DNA of 64,000 nucleotides from Verrucomicrobiales bacterium. Lineage in GTDB: Bacteria > Verrucomicrobiota > Verrucomicrobiia > Verrucomicrobiales > DEV007. The notes under the pieces are model-generated. The model worked only from the letters and a program-made list of their open reading frames with translations. It had not been told where the DNA came from and ran no database searches. A program made the translations under genes and the position numbers. Below are positions 57,083-64,000 of the stretch, piece by piece. The DNA lies in NCBI GenBank assembly GCA_002698785.1, contig PAAG01000047.1, positions 620,001-684,000 of the forward strand, in the 5' to 3' direction. Position 1 is the stretch's first letter, and each line of letters opens with the position of its first letter.

Positions 57083-57979
57083 TCAGGGGATGGAATGTCC
57101 TTTCGCTGCTTGCCAGACAGCAAACCAATCTTCTCGAGCAAAAGGGATGGCACCGCCCGCGGCGCCGTTTCGAATTCTACTCTCCTTGTTCGTTCCGAGA
57201 ATGACAGTGGGCTTCGCCGGATGATTCAAAATCCAACCGTAGACAACAGCATCCATTGTAACCTCGTACTTGTCTGCCAACACCTTCAGGCACTCACGAA
57301 GACGAATGGCATCTTCGTCCTCTTCTGCAAAGACGCGACCTTTCGCCAAGGGAGACCATGCCATTGGGCGAACCTTCTTCTGCAAACACTGGTCGAATGT
57401 CCCATCATAAATCGGGTCCATATGGAACGGGCTGAACTCCACCTGATTCGTAACCAGTTTCCCACCCAGGATGCGGTCCAATGTTTCAAATTGATGAATG
57501 GTGTAGTTCGACACACCTACATTTTTCACCTTCCCGCCATCGAGCAGTTTCTGTAACCCAGAAGCAGTATCTTCAGGGTGGGTTGACCAATCCGGCCTGT
57601 GAACGAGAAACAAATCGATCACCTCAGTTTGTAGCAGAGAAAGCGACTTCTCAGCACACTTCACGAGATTCTCTCCCGTCGCGTTGTATTGAGGGATAGA
57701 CGCGTGCGATTTCTCTTCGGAAGGCACATCAATCCCCGCCTTTGTCACGATCGTCATCTTTTCCCGAAGATCGGGCCTCAACTTGATCGCCTCCCCTAGT
57801 TCTGCTTCTACCCGGTAATCTCCGTAGATCTCTGCAGTGTCCAGTGTTCGAATGCCCGCTTCCAGACACACTTCGAATCGATCTACCAAATCAGCTGCTA
57901 CGGGTTCGATTTCTTCATCGAGAATCCTCCAGGTCCCGTAGGCAAAGTCACCTGTATCGAACAAATATTCGTCGGCCAT
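57083..57979 (-). CDS. Aldo/keto reductase
   Basis: 298 residues from the ATG ending at 57979; an in-frame ATG at 58009 overlaps the previous gene and is less likely. The catalytic tetrad is readable: D47 and Y52 (LDTAEIYG), K80 (IVTKAG) and H127 (LVHRPDW). The C-terminus binds NADPH (VILGTNKESRI). It resembles E. coli YdhF-type reductases (AKR11/12-like). It follows the SsuD-like monooxygenase by 13 bases. In the known sulfoquinovose monooxygenase pathway an aldo/keto reductase of the SmoB type reduces 6-oxo-glucose to glucose; this is the most attractive role here, by analogy of gene content. Confidence 0.9.
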   Translation of the reverse strand: MADEYLFDTGDFAYGTWRILDEEIEPVAADLVDRFEVCLEAGIRTLDTAEIYGDYRVEAELGEAIKLRPDLREKMTIVTKAGIDVPSEEKSHASIPQYNATGENLVKCAEKSLSLLQTEVIDLFLVHRPDWSTHPEDTASGLQKLLDGGKVKNVGVSNYTIHQFETLDRILGGKLVTNQVEFSPFHMDPIYDGTFDQCLQKKVRPMAWSPLAKGRVFAEEDEDAIRLRECLKVLADKYEVTMDAVVYGWILNHPAKPTVILGTNKESRIRNGAAGGAIPFAREDWFAVWQAAKGHSIP

Positions 57980-57992
57980 AATCAAGATTGGA

Positions 57993-59159
57993 TCACTTAC
58001 GCTCGCCAAAGGTCAATGGCGTTTCCGGTGTTTCTGCAGGAAATCGATCCTGAACAATATTCAGCTTCGTCGTATCAAGACGGGGAAGCACGTATTTTGC
58101 GAAGAGTTCGCATTCTTCCAGATGAGGATAACCTGAAAGGATAAAAGCACGCATCCCCATATCGATGTAGCGCTGTATCTTGTTATAGACTTGATCCGGG
58201 TCACCCACGATAGCACTCCCACATCCGGAACGGGCCCGGCCGACTCCCGACCACACATGATCTTCGATGTAGTCGTCCGTCGATTGTGCGCGCAATTCAT
58301 CCTGACGCATCACCCCGGCTGACTTGCTGTCTTGCGAGCGATTCTTGATTTCTTCACCCTTGTCTGCATCCAGCTTGGAGACCAATCGGGACGCGGCAGC
58401 CCGGGCTTCTTCTTCCGTTTCTCGAACAATCACATGAATCCTCAGGCCAAAATCGATCTTGCGACCGAAACCGGCGGCAAGGTCACTCATTTCGCTCATC
58501 GTTTCACCGAGGCGCTCTTCTGTCTCAGGCCACATCAGGAAAACATCGCAATGCTCTGCGCACAGTTTCTTCGCCCCCGGTGAGATCCCACCGAAATAGA
58601 GAAGAGGTCCACCATTTTGCTGATACGGCTTCACCGGATCAGTCCACGGGATTTTCAACTTGTAGTATTCCCCATCGAAATCGATTTCCTCTTTCGTCCA
58701 GCATTGCTTCAAGATCTCGATCACTTCCCGGGCACGATTGTATCTCGCCTCGCTTTCGACTTTCTCTCCGGGAAGATCGGAAGAGATGATGTTCACCGTC
58801 AACCGCCCCTTAGCAATGTGATCGATCGTTGCCAGATGCCTTGCCAACATCGGAGGATGAATCTCACCCATTCGCACTGCGATGAGCTGATTGATATTCT
58901 CCGTTTGAGCAGCCATCGCGGAAGCAAACGGAAGAGGTTCCTGTCCGACTACAAATCCAGAAGGAAGCAGAATATTCTGATACCCGAGTCGATCGGCAGC
59001 TTTCACGATACTTCCGCAGTGCTCGTAGGAACTACGATACTTTCCATCGGGCACCCCGAGGAACTCGTAGTCGTCGCTGCACAGAGCGGAAAACCAGGCA
59101 ACCTCAACCTTGCGATCTGGTGTGCGTATTTCTATCGGCGGGGAAGTGGATTCAGACAT
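57993..59159 (-). CDS. SsuD-type FMNH2-dependent sulfonate monooxygenase
   Basis: 388 residues from the ATG ending at 59159, preceded by 12 in-frame codons that do not look conserved. It is a luciferase-like (LLM) TIM barrel. The residues that bind and desulfonate the substrate in SsuD are all kept: W210 (FLMWPE), R240 and H242 ([12 protein letters not shown]), R310 (GRARSG), Y344 and H346 (LSGYPHLEE). It should use FMNH2 and O2 to cleave a C-S bond and release sulfite plus an aldehyde. The FMN reductase gene is 13 bases upstream. Whether the substrate is an alkanesulfonate or a sulfosugar such as sulfoquinovose (as for SmoC) cannot be decided from sequence alone; the neighbours favour a sugar. 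Confidence 0.92.
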   Translation of the reverse strand: MSESTSPPIEIRTPDRKVEVAWFSALCSDDYEFLGVPDGKYRSSYEHCGSIVKAADRLGYQNILLPSGFVVGQEPLPFASAMAAQTENINQLIAVRMGEIHPPMLARHLATIDHIAKGRLTVNIISSDLPGEKVESEARYNRAREVIEILKQCWTKEEIDFDGEYYKLKIPWTDPVKPYQQNGGPLLYFGGISPGAKKLCAEHCDVFLMWPETEERLGETMSEMSDLAAGFGRKIDFGLRIHVIVRETEEEARAAASRLVSKLDADKGEEIKNRSQDSKSAGVMRQDELRAQSTDDYIEDHVWSGVGRARSGCGSAIVGDPDQVYNKIQRYIDMGMRAFILSGYPHLEECELFAKYVLPRLDTTKLNIVQDRFPAETPETPLTFGERK

Positions 59160-59172
59160 GTTTCGTTTCAGG

Positions 59173-59724
59173 TTAGGGTTTTTCAAAAGATTCAATTTTC
59201 TTCGCAGCTTCTGCCAGAACCGGAACTTCCTGAGCCAGGAAATGGATTCTCTTCCTTACCGGACTGTCGTCCGCGAGGACTCCTTCTTCGGTAAAATTAC
59301 TGCGAGCGACATACACGAACCGAGGCGACACCAGGCAACGATAGTCAACCGCGAGGCTGTTGATAAAACCCAGAGGAGCAAGATAGCTCTTTTCGCCAGC
59401 CGCCTGACAGACAAGCCCAATCGCTTTCCCCTTCCAGCTGTTACCAGTCAATTCGATCAGGTTTTTCGCCGCAGCATTCAGGTCATAATTGTAGACAGGT
59501 GAAACCAGCACAATGGCATCAGCCTCTGACAGGCGGTCGGTGAGATTGATCGTCTTCTCGTCCTTGTAGCACAGGTAGCCATCGCAGGCAGGAAGAGAAA
59601 GATCACCAGCATGATCAATATCAGTCTCATGGCCCAAGGACTGAAATTCTCCGGCGATCACGTCCGCCAGGTGAGCGGATTTACCTCCAGGAGCGAGATT
59701 GGAATTTAGAATAGCAATTTTCAT
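59173..59724 (-). CDS. NADPH-dependent FMN reductase
   Basis: 183 residues, flavodoxin-like. Features: opening MKIAILNSN strand and phosphate-binding loop, [20 protein letters not shown] (FMN loop), [15 protein letters not shown]. This is the FMN_red family that includes SsuE and SmoA. It should supply FMNH2 to the SsuD-type enzyme encoded 13 bases downstream. The interval before its start contains the same TGACAAAACTCCTATG junction as the isomerase gene. Cofactor preference is inferred from the family. Confidence 0.9.
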   Translation of the reverse strand: MKIAILNSNLAPGGKSAHLADVIAGEFQSLGHETDIDHAGDLSLPACDGYLCYKDEKTINLTDRLSEADAIVLVSPVYNYDLNAAAKNLIELTGNSWKGKAIGLVCQAAGEKSYLAPLGFINSLAVDYRCLVSPRFVYVARSNFTEEGVLADDSPVRKRIHFLAQEVPVLAEAAKKIESFEKP

Positions 59725-59734
59725 AGGAGTTTTG

Positions 59735-60913
59735 TCAGGAGAAAAAGAGTTTCACAATTAGAATAACAAGGACAGCAAGAATCCCCGAAGCCGCCGATGC
59801 GGCAACGATAGGTCTCCAACCGATATCTTTCGCCTGGGAAAGCCGAGTCTGGTAGCCCACTGCTACCATTCCCATCGCGAGGAGGATGCCTGAAATTTTC
59901 TTCAATACTTTTGCGAGGTCGAAGTCAACTCCGACATCTCCGGCGCCAACCAATCCGGACCATTCAAAATGCATCGAGGGCAAAAGCCCCATCGATCTCA
60001 CAACCGCCAAAATTAAGAACCCAAGAGCAAATCCGGGAAGCAGTCGATACCATGGCTTCGCCTTTCCCGGGCCACCCATCCCACCATCAAGAGAAGGCTG
60101 CCGCGATACCCACCAGCCGAGGATCACTGCCATTGGGGCGAGGAGACAAACACGCGCCAACTTGGCCACTGTAGCGACTTGCCCAGCCTCATCTCCATAA
60201 GCAAATCCCGAGGCAATAACTTGCGGGGTCTGGTGAATCGTTAAACCGGCCACCAATCCAAACTGAGTTTGAGAAAGCCCCAGCCACCCCGCAATCACTG
60301 GAAGAACCAGCATTCCGATCAGGCCTAGCAATGTCACCAAACCGACCCCGAGCATAATGTCCCTGTCGCGAGCGGAGAGAATGGGAGCGATCGCAACGAT
60401 TGCCGTTCCACCGCAGATCCCCGTCCCTACCCCCAGAAGGAGCGCCAATCGGTTTTCAATCTTAAAAATTCTCCCGAACACGAGCAGTAAAATCAAAGAG
60501 CAAACCACCACAGCCGCGCTCAAACCAAGCCCCGGTAGACCAACTCTCATCGCTTCGAAAAAGTCCATACGTGCACCGAGGAGAATGATCCCGATGGGCA
60601 AAATCTTTCTCACCGTCACACTCATTCCAGGCAACCACCTGGCTGCCGCAGCAGTATTCCCGACCACTAATCCTAACAGCATCCCAACGAGAACTGGATC
60701 AACCAGGCTCGCTTTCGTCCATCCCGCCGCATTCAGCACCATGGGGATTCCCATAGCAACAAGAGTCAGGCACAACGCAAGCACCACTCCAGGCCACTGG
60801 CGAACGGGGGCACTGCTGGTAACAGGCTCCCCACCTTCCATCCAGATAAGATGTTCCGCCCACGCATATTGCGGGGGAGTTACATCGCTCGCTGGTGTGG
60901 CACTGTCGGTCAT
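59735..60913 (-). CDS. YeiH/UPF0324 family membrane transporter (sulfite/sulfate exporter)
   Basis: 392 residues with about 10-11 membrane helices after a 40-residue soluble N-terminus. The family signature GVGTGICGGTAIVAIAPI and the repeat VAGLTIHQTPQVIASGFAYGD are present. YeiH-type proteins are annotated as putative sulfate exporters; the E. coli homologue is linked to sulfite stress. As first gene of the monooxygenase operon it most plausibly exports the sulfite released by desulfonation, matching the role of a sulfite exporter in sulfoquinovose-monooxygenase loci. It ends 10 bases before the FMN reductase start. Confidence 0.9.
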   Translation of the reverse strand: MTDSATPASDVTPPQYAWAEHLIWMEGGEPVTSSAPVRQWPGVVLALCLTLVAMGIPMVLNAAGWTKASLVDPVLVGMLLGLVVGNTAAAARWLPGMSVTVRKILPIGIILLGARMDFFEAMRVGLPGLGLSAAVVVCSLILLLVFGRIFKIENRLALLLGVGTGICGGTAIVAIAPILSARDRDIMLGVGLVTLLGLIGMLVLPVIAGWLGLSQTQFGLVAGLTIHQTPQVIASGFAYGDEAGQVATVAKLARVCLLAPMAVILGWWVSRQPSLDGGMGGPGKAKPWYRLLPGFALGFLILAVVRSMGLLPSMHFEWSGLVGAGDVGVDFDLAKVLKKISGILLAMGMVAVGYQTRLSQAKDIGWRPIVAASAASGILAVLVILIVKLFFS

Positions 60914-60965
60914 TTGCTGGTTGGCGTAAAAAAGTTTCTACAATGCATTAATTTCATTTGCAACA

Positions 60966-60985
60966 AAATACTTGATTTGGTATTT
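60966..60985. promoter_or_regulatory. inverted repeat in the divergent promoter region
   Basis: AAATAC-8-GTATTT between the divergent YeiH and Gfo/Idh/MocA genes, 21 bases before the latter's start. It is a possible operator for the regulator whose gene begins at 63842. Only one copy was found, so this is tentative. Confidence 0.35.
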
Positions 60986-61006
60986 CGGAAAGACACCCTT
61001 GAATTT

Positions 61007-62341
61007 ATGACGACAGAAAATCCCCCATCTTCCTCGACACGCCGGGTATTCCTCGAACGTTCTTCGGCGATGTCAGCGGCTTCAATCACTCTGGCACTGG
61101 CATCGCAAACTCCAGTTCACGCCGCCAGCGGAGACGGCAAACTGAAGCTCGGTCTTGTCGGGTGCGGAGGTCGCGGAGCCGGTGCCGCCAACCAGGCAAT
61201 GACCGCCGATGACGGAGTCGAACTTTTCTCTATGTGCGACGTCGACCGCAGTGTCCTCGACCGGGCTCACGACATCATCGATAAGAAACACGAAGGTCGT
61301 GTCGACGTACCTGAAGAACGCCGCTACAGCGACTTCGAGGGATATAAGCGCGTCATCGCCGATTGCGACATCGTCATCCTCGCGACCTCGCCTGGATTTC
61401 GTCCCCAGCATTTCGAAGAGGCCGTCGCACAGGGAAAACACGTCTTCATGGAAAAGCCTGTCGCAACTGATGTCACGGGGATCAAGAGAGTGATCGAGGC
61501 AGGAAAACAGGCCAAAGCAAAGAACCTGAAAGTGGGAGTAGGACTGCAACGCCGCCACCAACCCGGCTATCAGGAATGGATAAAGCGAATTCAGGATGGC
61601 GCGATCGGAGACGTGCTCGTGATGCGCGCCCTCTGGAACGGATCTTCTCGTCCCGGAAAACCACGCATCGAGGGGGAGACCGAACTCGAATACCAGATCC
61701 GCAATTGGTACTACTTCACCTGGCTGTCTGGAGATCACAATGTCGAGCAGCACGTTCACAATCTCGACGTGGTCAATTGGATGAAGGGTGACCAGCACCC
61801 TGTCCTTGCTCGAGGAATGGGAGGTCGCGAAGTCCGAAACAAAATGGAAAACGGACAGATCTACGACCACCACTTTATCGAATACGAATACGCCGACGGA
61901 ACCGTGATGTACAGCCAGGCTCGCCAGATTCCCAACTGCTGGCGTAGCATCAGTGAGTCCGCCATAGGCACTCTGGGACGAGCAAATCTAGAACAGCGCG
62001 AATTTACCATCTCAGGACCCAACGCCGATACCATGCGCTTTCGGAAAAACGAAGACGGTCACCAACTGGAACACTATCCGCTTTTCAAAGCGATTCGGGA
62101 AAACCTCGAATACAACGAAGCAGAAAGAGGCGCCATGGCCACCATGACAGGGATTCTCGGTCGCATGGCGAACTACTCAGGAGTGGAAGTGACTTGGGAT
62201 GATGCCATGGCATCTAATCAGAAACTCGTTCCAGACGATCTCGTCGACTTCAGCTCTCCTGCTCCAGTACAACCTGACAAAGACGGATGGTATCCTGTAG
62301 CCGTTCCCGGCGTCACCGATCCATTCCAAGTTTGGTATTAA
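61007..62341 (+). CDS. Tat-exported Gfo/Idh/MocA oxidoreductase (GH109/GH188-like fold)
   Basis: 444 residues from the ATG at 61007; the frame is open further upstream but the twin-arginine signal (RRVFLERSSAMSAASITLAL) starts here. Rossmann motif GLVGCGGRGAG, D (CDVDRS), and the EKP motif (HVFMEKPVATD) are intact, with GDHNVEQHVHNLDVVNWM in the second domain. Several exported members of this fold are NAD-dependent glycosidases (GH109, and the NAD-dependent sulfoquinovosidases). It is divergent from the desulfonation operon and could release the sulfosugar from its aglycone, but a plain sugar dehydrogenase is equally possible. An MFS transporter follows. Confidence 0.88.
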   Translation: MTTENPPSSSTRRVFLERSSAMSAASITLALASQTPVHAASGDGKLKLGLVGCGGRGAGAANQAMTADDGVELFSMCDVDRSVLDRAHDIIDKKHEGRVDVPEERRYSDFEGYKRVIADCDIVILATSPGFRPQHFEEAVAQGKHVFMEKPVATDVTGIKRVIEAGKQAKAKNLKVGVGLQRRHQPGYQEWIKRIQDGAIGDVLVMRALWNGSSRPGKPRIEGETELEYQIRNWYYFTWLSGDHNVEQHVHNLDVVNWMKGDQHPVLARGMGGREVRNKMENGQIYDHHFIEYEYADGTVMYSQARQIPNCWRSISESAIGTLGRANLEQREFTISGPNADTMRFRKNEDGHQLEHYPLFKAIRENLEYNEAERGAMATMTGILGRMANYSGVEVTWDDAMASNQKLVPDDLVDFSSPAPVQPDKDGWYPVAVPGVTDPFQVWY

Positions 62342-62425
62342 CGAACCCTAATCACGCCGGAAAGAACAGGGTTTACTCAAAAGGGGAACCCTGTAACATC
62401 CCTTCCCTATCTTGCCGATATTTCT

Positions 62426-63829
62426 ATGAGTTCTCCCGCAGATTCCAACCTCCGCTGGTACCAGGGCATTACCAAATACCAGTGGCTCGTACTCTTGATC
62501 GCCAGCCTTGGCTGGGTTTTTGATATTTTTGAAGGTCAGATCTTCGTCGCCTCGATGCGCGACGCGATGCCAGACCTCCTGGGAGTGACTCCAGACGATG
62601 CCAGCGTAACGAAATGGAATGACTGGGCATTTGGAGCGTTCCTGTTAGGCGGCGCTATTGGAGGGATCCTGTTTGGGATGCTCAGCGACCGGATCGGCAG
62701 GTCGAAGACTATGATCATCACGATCTTGTTTTACTCCCTGTTCACCTGTGTGAGTGCATTTTCTCAGGAAGGGTGGCACATGGTCGCTCTGCGATTCCTC
62801 GTCGCTATGGGTGTCGGGGGAGAGTGGGCGGTTGCCTCGGCAATGGTGGCCGAAGTAATGCCAACAAGATCACGCCCTGTGATGAGTTCCATCTTTCACG
62901 CATCGAGTGTGTTCGGAACACTGTTGGCAGTGGCTGCCATCGCCCTCCTTATCGGCAACCCTGAAGTAAATGCTTGGTTCGCTGAAAGGGGAATCGATGG
63001 CTGGCGTGCAGGCTTCTTCATTGGAGTGATTCCCGCCTTCTTGACGCTCTGGATCCGCTGGAAGCTTCGCGAGCCAGAATCCTGGACTCAAGCGAAGGAA
63101 CGGGAGAAAGCGGATGCCACCCAGAAAACAGGAAAGCTTTCCGACCTATTCGCCAAAGAACATATTCGAAATACCTTCGTCGGGGTGAGCCTCGCAACCA
63201 TCGGACTGGTCACTTTCTGGGGAGGTCATATTTATGGAAAAAATGCCCTGCTCAGAAAAGCCGAAGCCGACGTCCTCGTCGTTGCAAATATAGCGCCCGA
63301 TGCTCCGAAAGAGGAGAAAGCCGCTGTTCTGGGAACAGATGAAACCAAGGCGAAACTGAAGCGAGCCGAAATGCTCAGTATGACGATCAACACGATTGGT
63401 GGGGGGCTCGGTCTTGTGCTGTTTGGATGGATCTCTGACAAGATGGGCCGAAAAGGAGCCTTTATTTTGTATCACGCAATGGGCTTCATCACTATGGTGA
63501 TACTGTTCAAATTTCTGATACCGGGAGGTGCCTCTCAAATCGCGCTGGCGCTATTCCTTCCGATTTTTGGATTCTTCACTCTGGGGATGCATGCAGGGTA
63601 TGCTGTGTACTTCCCGGAGCTCTATCCGACACGACTTCGAGGCACCGGAGCGGGTTTCTGTTTTAATGCCGGCCGACTCGGCACCGCTGCAGCGTTCTTT
63701 GGTTTCGGAATGATGGCATCACCTCCCAGCCCGGAGAGCAAAGCGTTGCTACTGTCCCCTCTATACCTTCTTGGCATTGTCGTGGTGCTAATGGCGAAAG
63801 AAACTCGCCGACAGGAATTAATGGACTAA
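62426..63829 (+). CDS. MFS transporter, sugar/acid type
   Basis: 467 residues with 12 predicted helices. The MFS signature between helices 2 and 3 is GMLSDRIGRSKTM, repeated after helix 8 as GWISDKMGRKGA; RFLVAMGVGGEWAVASAMVAEVMP is typical of the sugar/sialic-acid/aromatic-acid branch. A 45-residue insertion with charged helices lies between helices 6 and 8. It follows the Gfo/Idh/MocA gene by 84 bases, same direction, and would import the substrate for the divergent operon. In ABC-type sulfoquinovose loci the importer is different, so this is a variant if the pathway is right. Confidence 0.9.
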   Translation: MSSPADSNLRWYQGITKYQWLVLLIASLGWVFDIFEGQIFVASMRDAMPDLLGVTPDDASVTKWNDWAFGAFLLGGAIGGILFGMLSDRIGRSKTMIITILFYSLFTCVSAFSQEGWHMVALRFLVAMGVGGEWAVASAMVAEVMPTRSRPVMSSIFHASSVFGTLLAVAAIALLIGNPEVNAWFAERGIDGWRAGFFIGVIPAFLTLWIRWKLREPESWTQAKEREKADATQKTGKLSDLFAKEHIRNTFVGVSLATIGLVTFWGGHIYGKNALLRKAEADVLVVANIAPDAPKEEKAAVLGTDETKAKLKRAEMLSMTINTIGGGLGLVLFGWISDKMGRKGAFILYHAMGFITMVILFKFLIPGGASQIALALFLPIFGFFTLGMHAGYAVYFPELYPTRLRGTGAGFCFNAGRLGTAAAFFGFGMMASPPSPESKALLLSPLYLLGIVVVLMAKETRRQELMD

Positions 63830-63841
63830 CATTCATTCCGC

Positions 63842-64000
63842 ATGGACCCAGCAACTCTCGAGTGCCTCCTGGTCCGGGAGATCAGAAAAGCCAACGAGAT
63901 CTCTCGTCGCGACCTCGCGGATCGACTCGAAGTCGCTCGATCGACTGCAGGTCGACGTGTCGACAGCCTCATCGATCGGGGATTACTTCGGGAGAAAGGG
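63842..64000 (+). CDS. HTH transcriptional regulator, probably ROK type, C-terminus cut by window edge
   Basis: 53 codons to the edge without a stop. The visible part is a winged helix-turn-helix (LVREIRKANEISRRDLADRL, STAGRRVDSLIDRGLL), as at the N-terminus of ROK-family repressors and MarR-like regulators. ROK repressors control sugar operons, fitting the context: it follows the MFS gene by 12 bases. The effector-binding part is outside the window, so the family is tentative. Confidence 0.6.
   Translation, partial: MDPATLECLLVREIRKANEISRRDLADRLEVARSTAGRRVDSLIDRGLLREKG

Overview
The window comes from a bacterium of the PVC superphylum, most likely a marine Verrucomicrobiota (Planctomycetota is the alternative). 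The evidence is the gene families themselves. There are four pairs of di-heme-motif PSCyt1/DUF1549/DUF1553 proteins with DUF1501 proteins, two very large secreted PVC-type cytochrome c/'membrane-bound dehydrogenase' proteins, three formylglycine-type sulfatases (one with a degenerate signature), many Tat-signal Gfo/Idh/MocA and TIM-barrel proteins, and an ECF sigma factor of the Rhodopirellula/Verrucomicrobium type. No rRNA, tRNA, insertion sequence, phage gene or CRISPR array was seen. Gene density is high and most start codons lack a strong Shine-Dalgarno sequence.

Layout. 1-8.1 kb: partial ThuA-like protein, a Gfo/Idh/MocA oxidoreductase, a 1545-residue FG-GAP/dehydrogenase/cytochrome protein and a sulfatase. 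8.1-10.5 kb: a translationally coupled trio of a sulfotransferase, a 55-residue Cys-rich protein and an LpxO-type lipid A hydroxylase. 10.6-20.8 kb: two PSCyt/DUF1501 pairs flanking a cytochrome P450. 20.9-24.1 kb: a TIM-barrel glycosidase-like protein and, divergently, biosynthetic threonine dehydratase. 24.1-26.2 kb: two protoglobins and an Rrf2/NsrR-like regulator with four copies of a palindromic operator. 26.2-36.3 kb: a leftward run of alcohol dehydrogenase, sensor kinase, response regulator, beta-helix protein and a three-domain beta-lactamase/GDPD/propeller protein. 36.4-42.4 kb: a giant ceramidase/dehydrogenase/cytochrome gene broken by one in-frame TAA, then a convergent OmpA-like protein. 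42.5-54.8 kb: two more PSCyt/DUF1501/sulfatase groups, the second headed by an ECF sigma factor and an anti-sigma-like domain fused to the cytochrome protein. 55.1-64 kb: a beta-lactamase-fold serine hydrolase, then a leftward cluster of YeiH exporter, FMN reductase, SsuD-type monooxygenase, aldo/keto reductase and TIM-barrel isomerase, with a divergent Gfo/Idh/MocA protein, MFS transporter and partial HTH regulator.

How the genes fit together. Much of the window looks like outer-envelope and periplasmic handling of sulfated or acidic polysaccharides: sulfatases, PSCyt/DUF1501 pairs, beta-helix protein, and two separate regulatory heads (a two-component system and an ECF sigma). The right-hand cluster has the gene logic of an oxidative sulfosugar desulfonation pathway: a flavin monooxygenase releases sulfite, YeiH exports it, and the aldo/keto reductase reduces the aldehyde left behind. 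The protoglobin/Rrf2 locus looks like a self-contained nitric-oxide or redox-gas response unit.

The strongest candidates for something new are the desulfonation cluster, the protoglobin pair in which one copy has Cys instead of His at the proximal heme-ligand position, the sigma/anti-sigma-cytochrome operon, and the small Cys-rich protein wedged between the sulfotransferase and LpxO. All functions are inferred from sequence; no database search was run.
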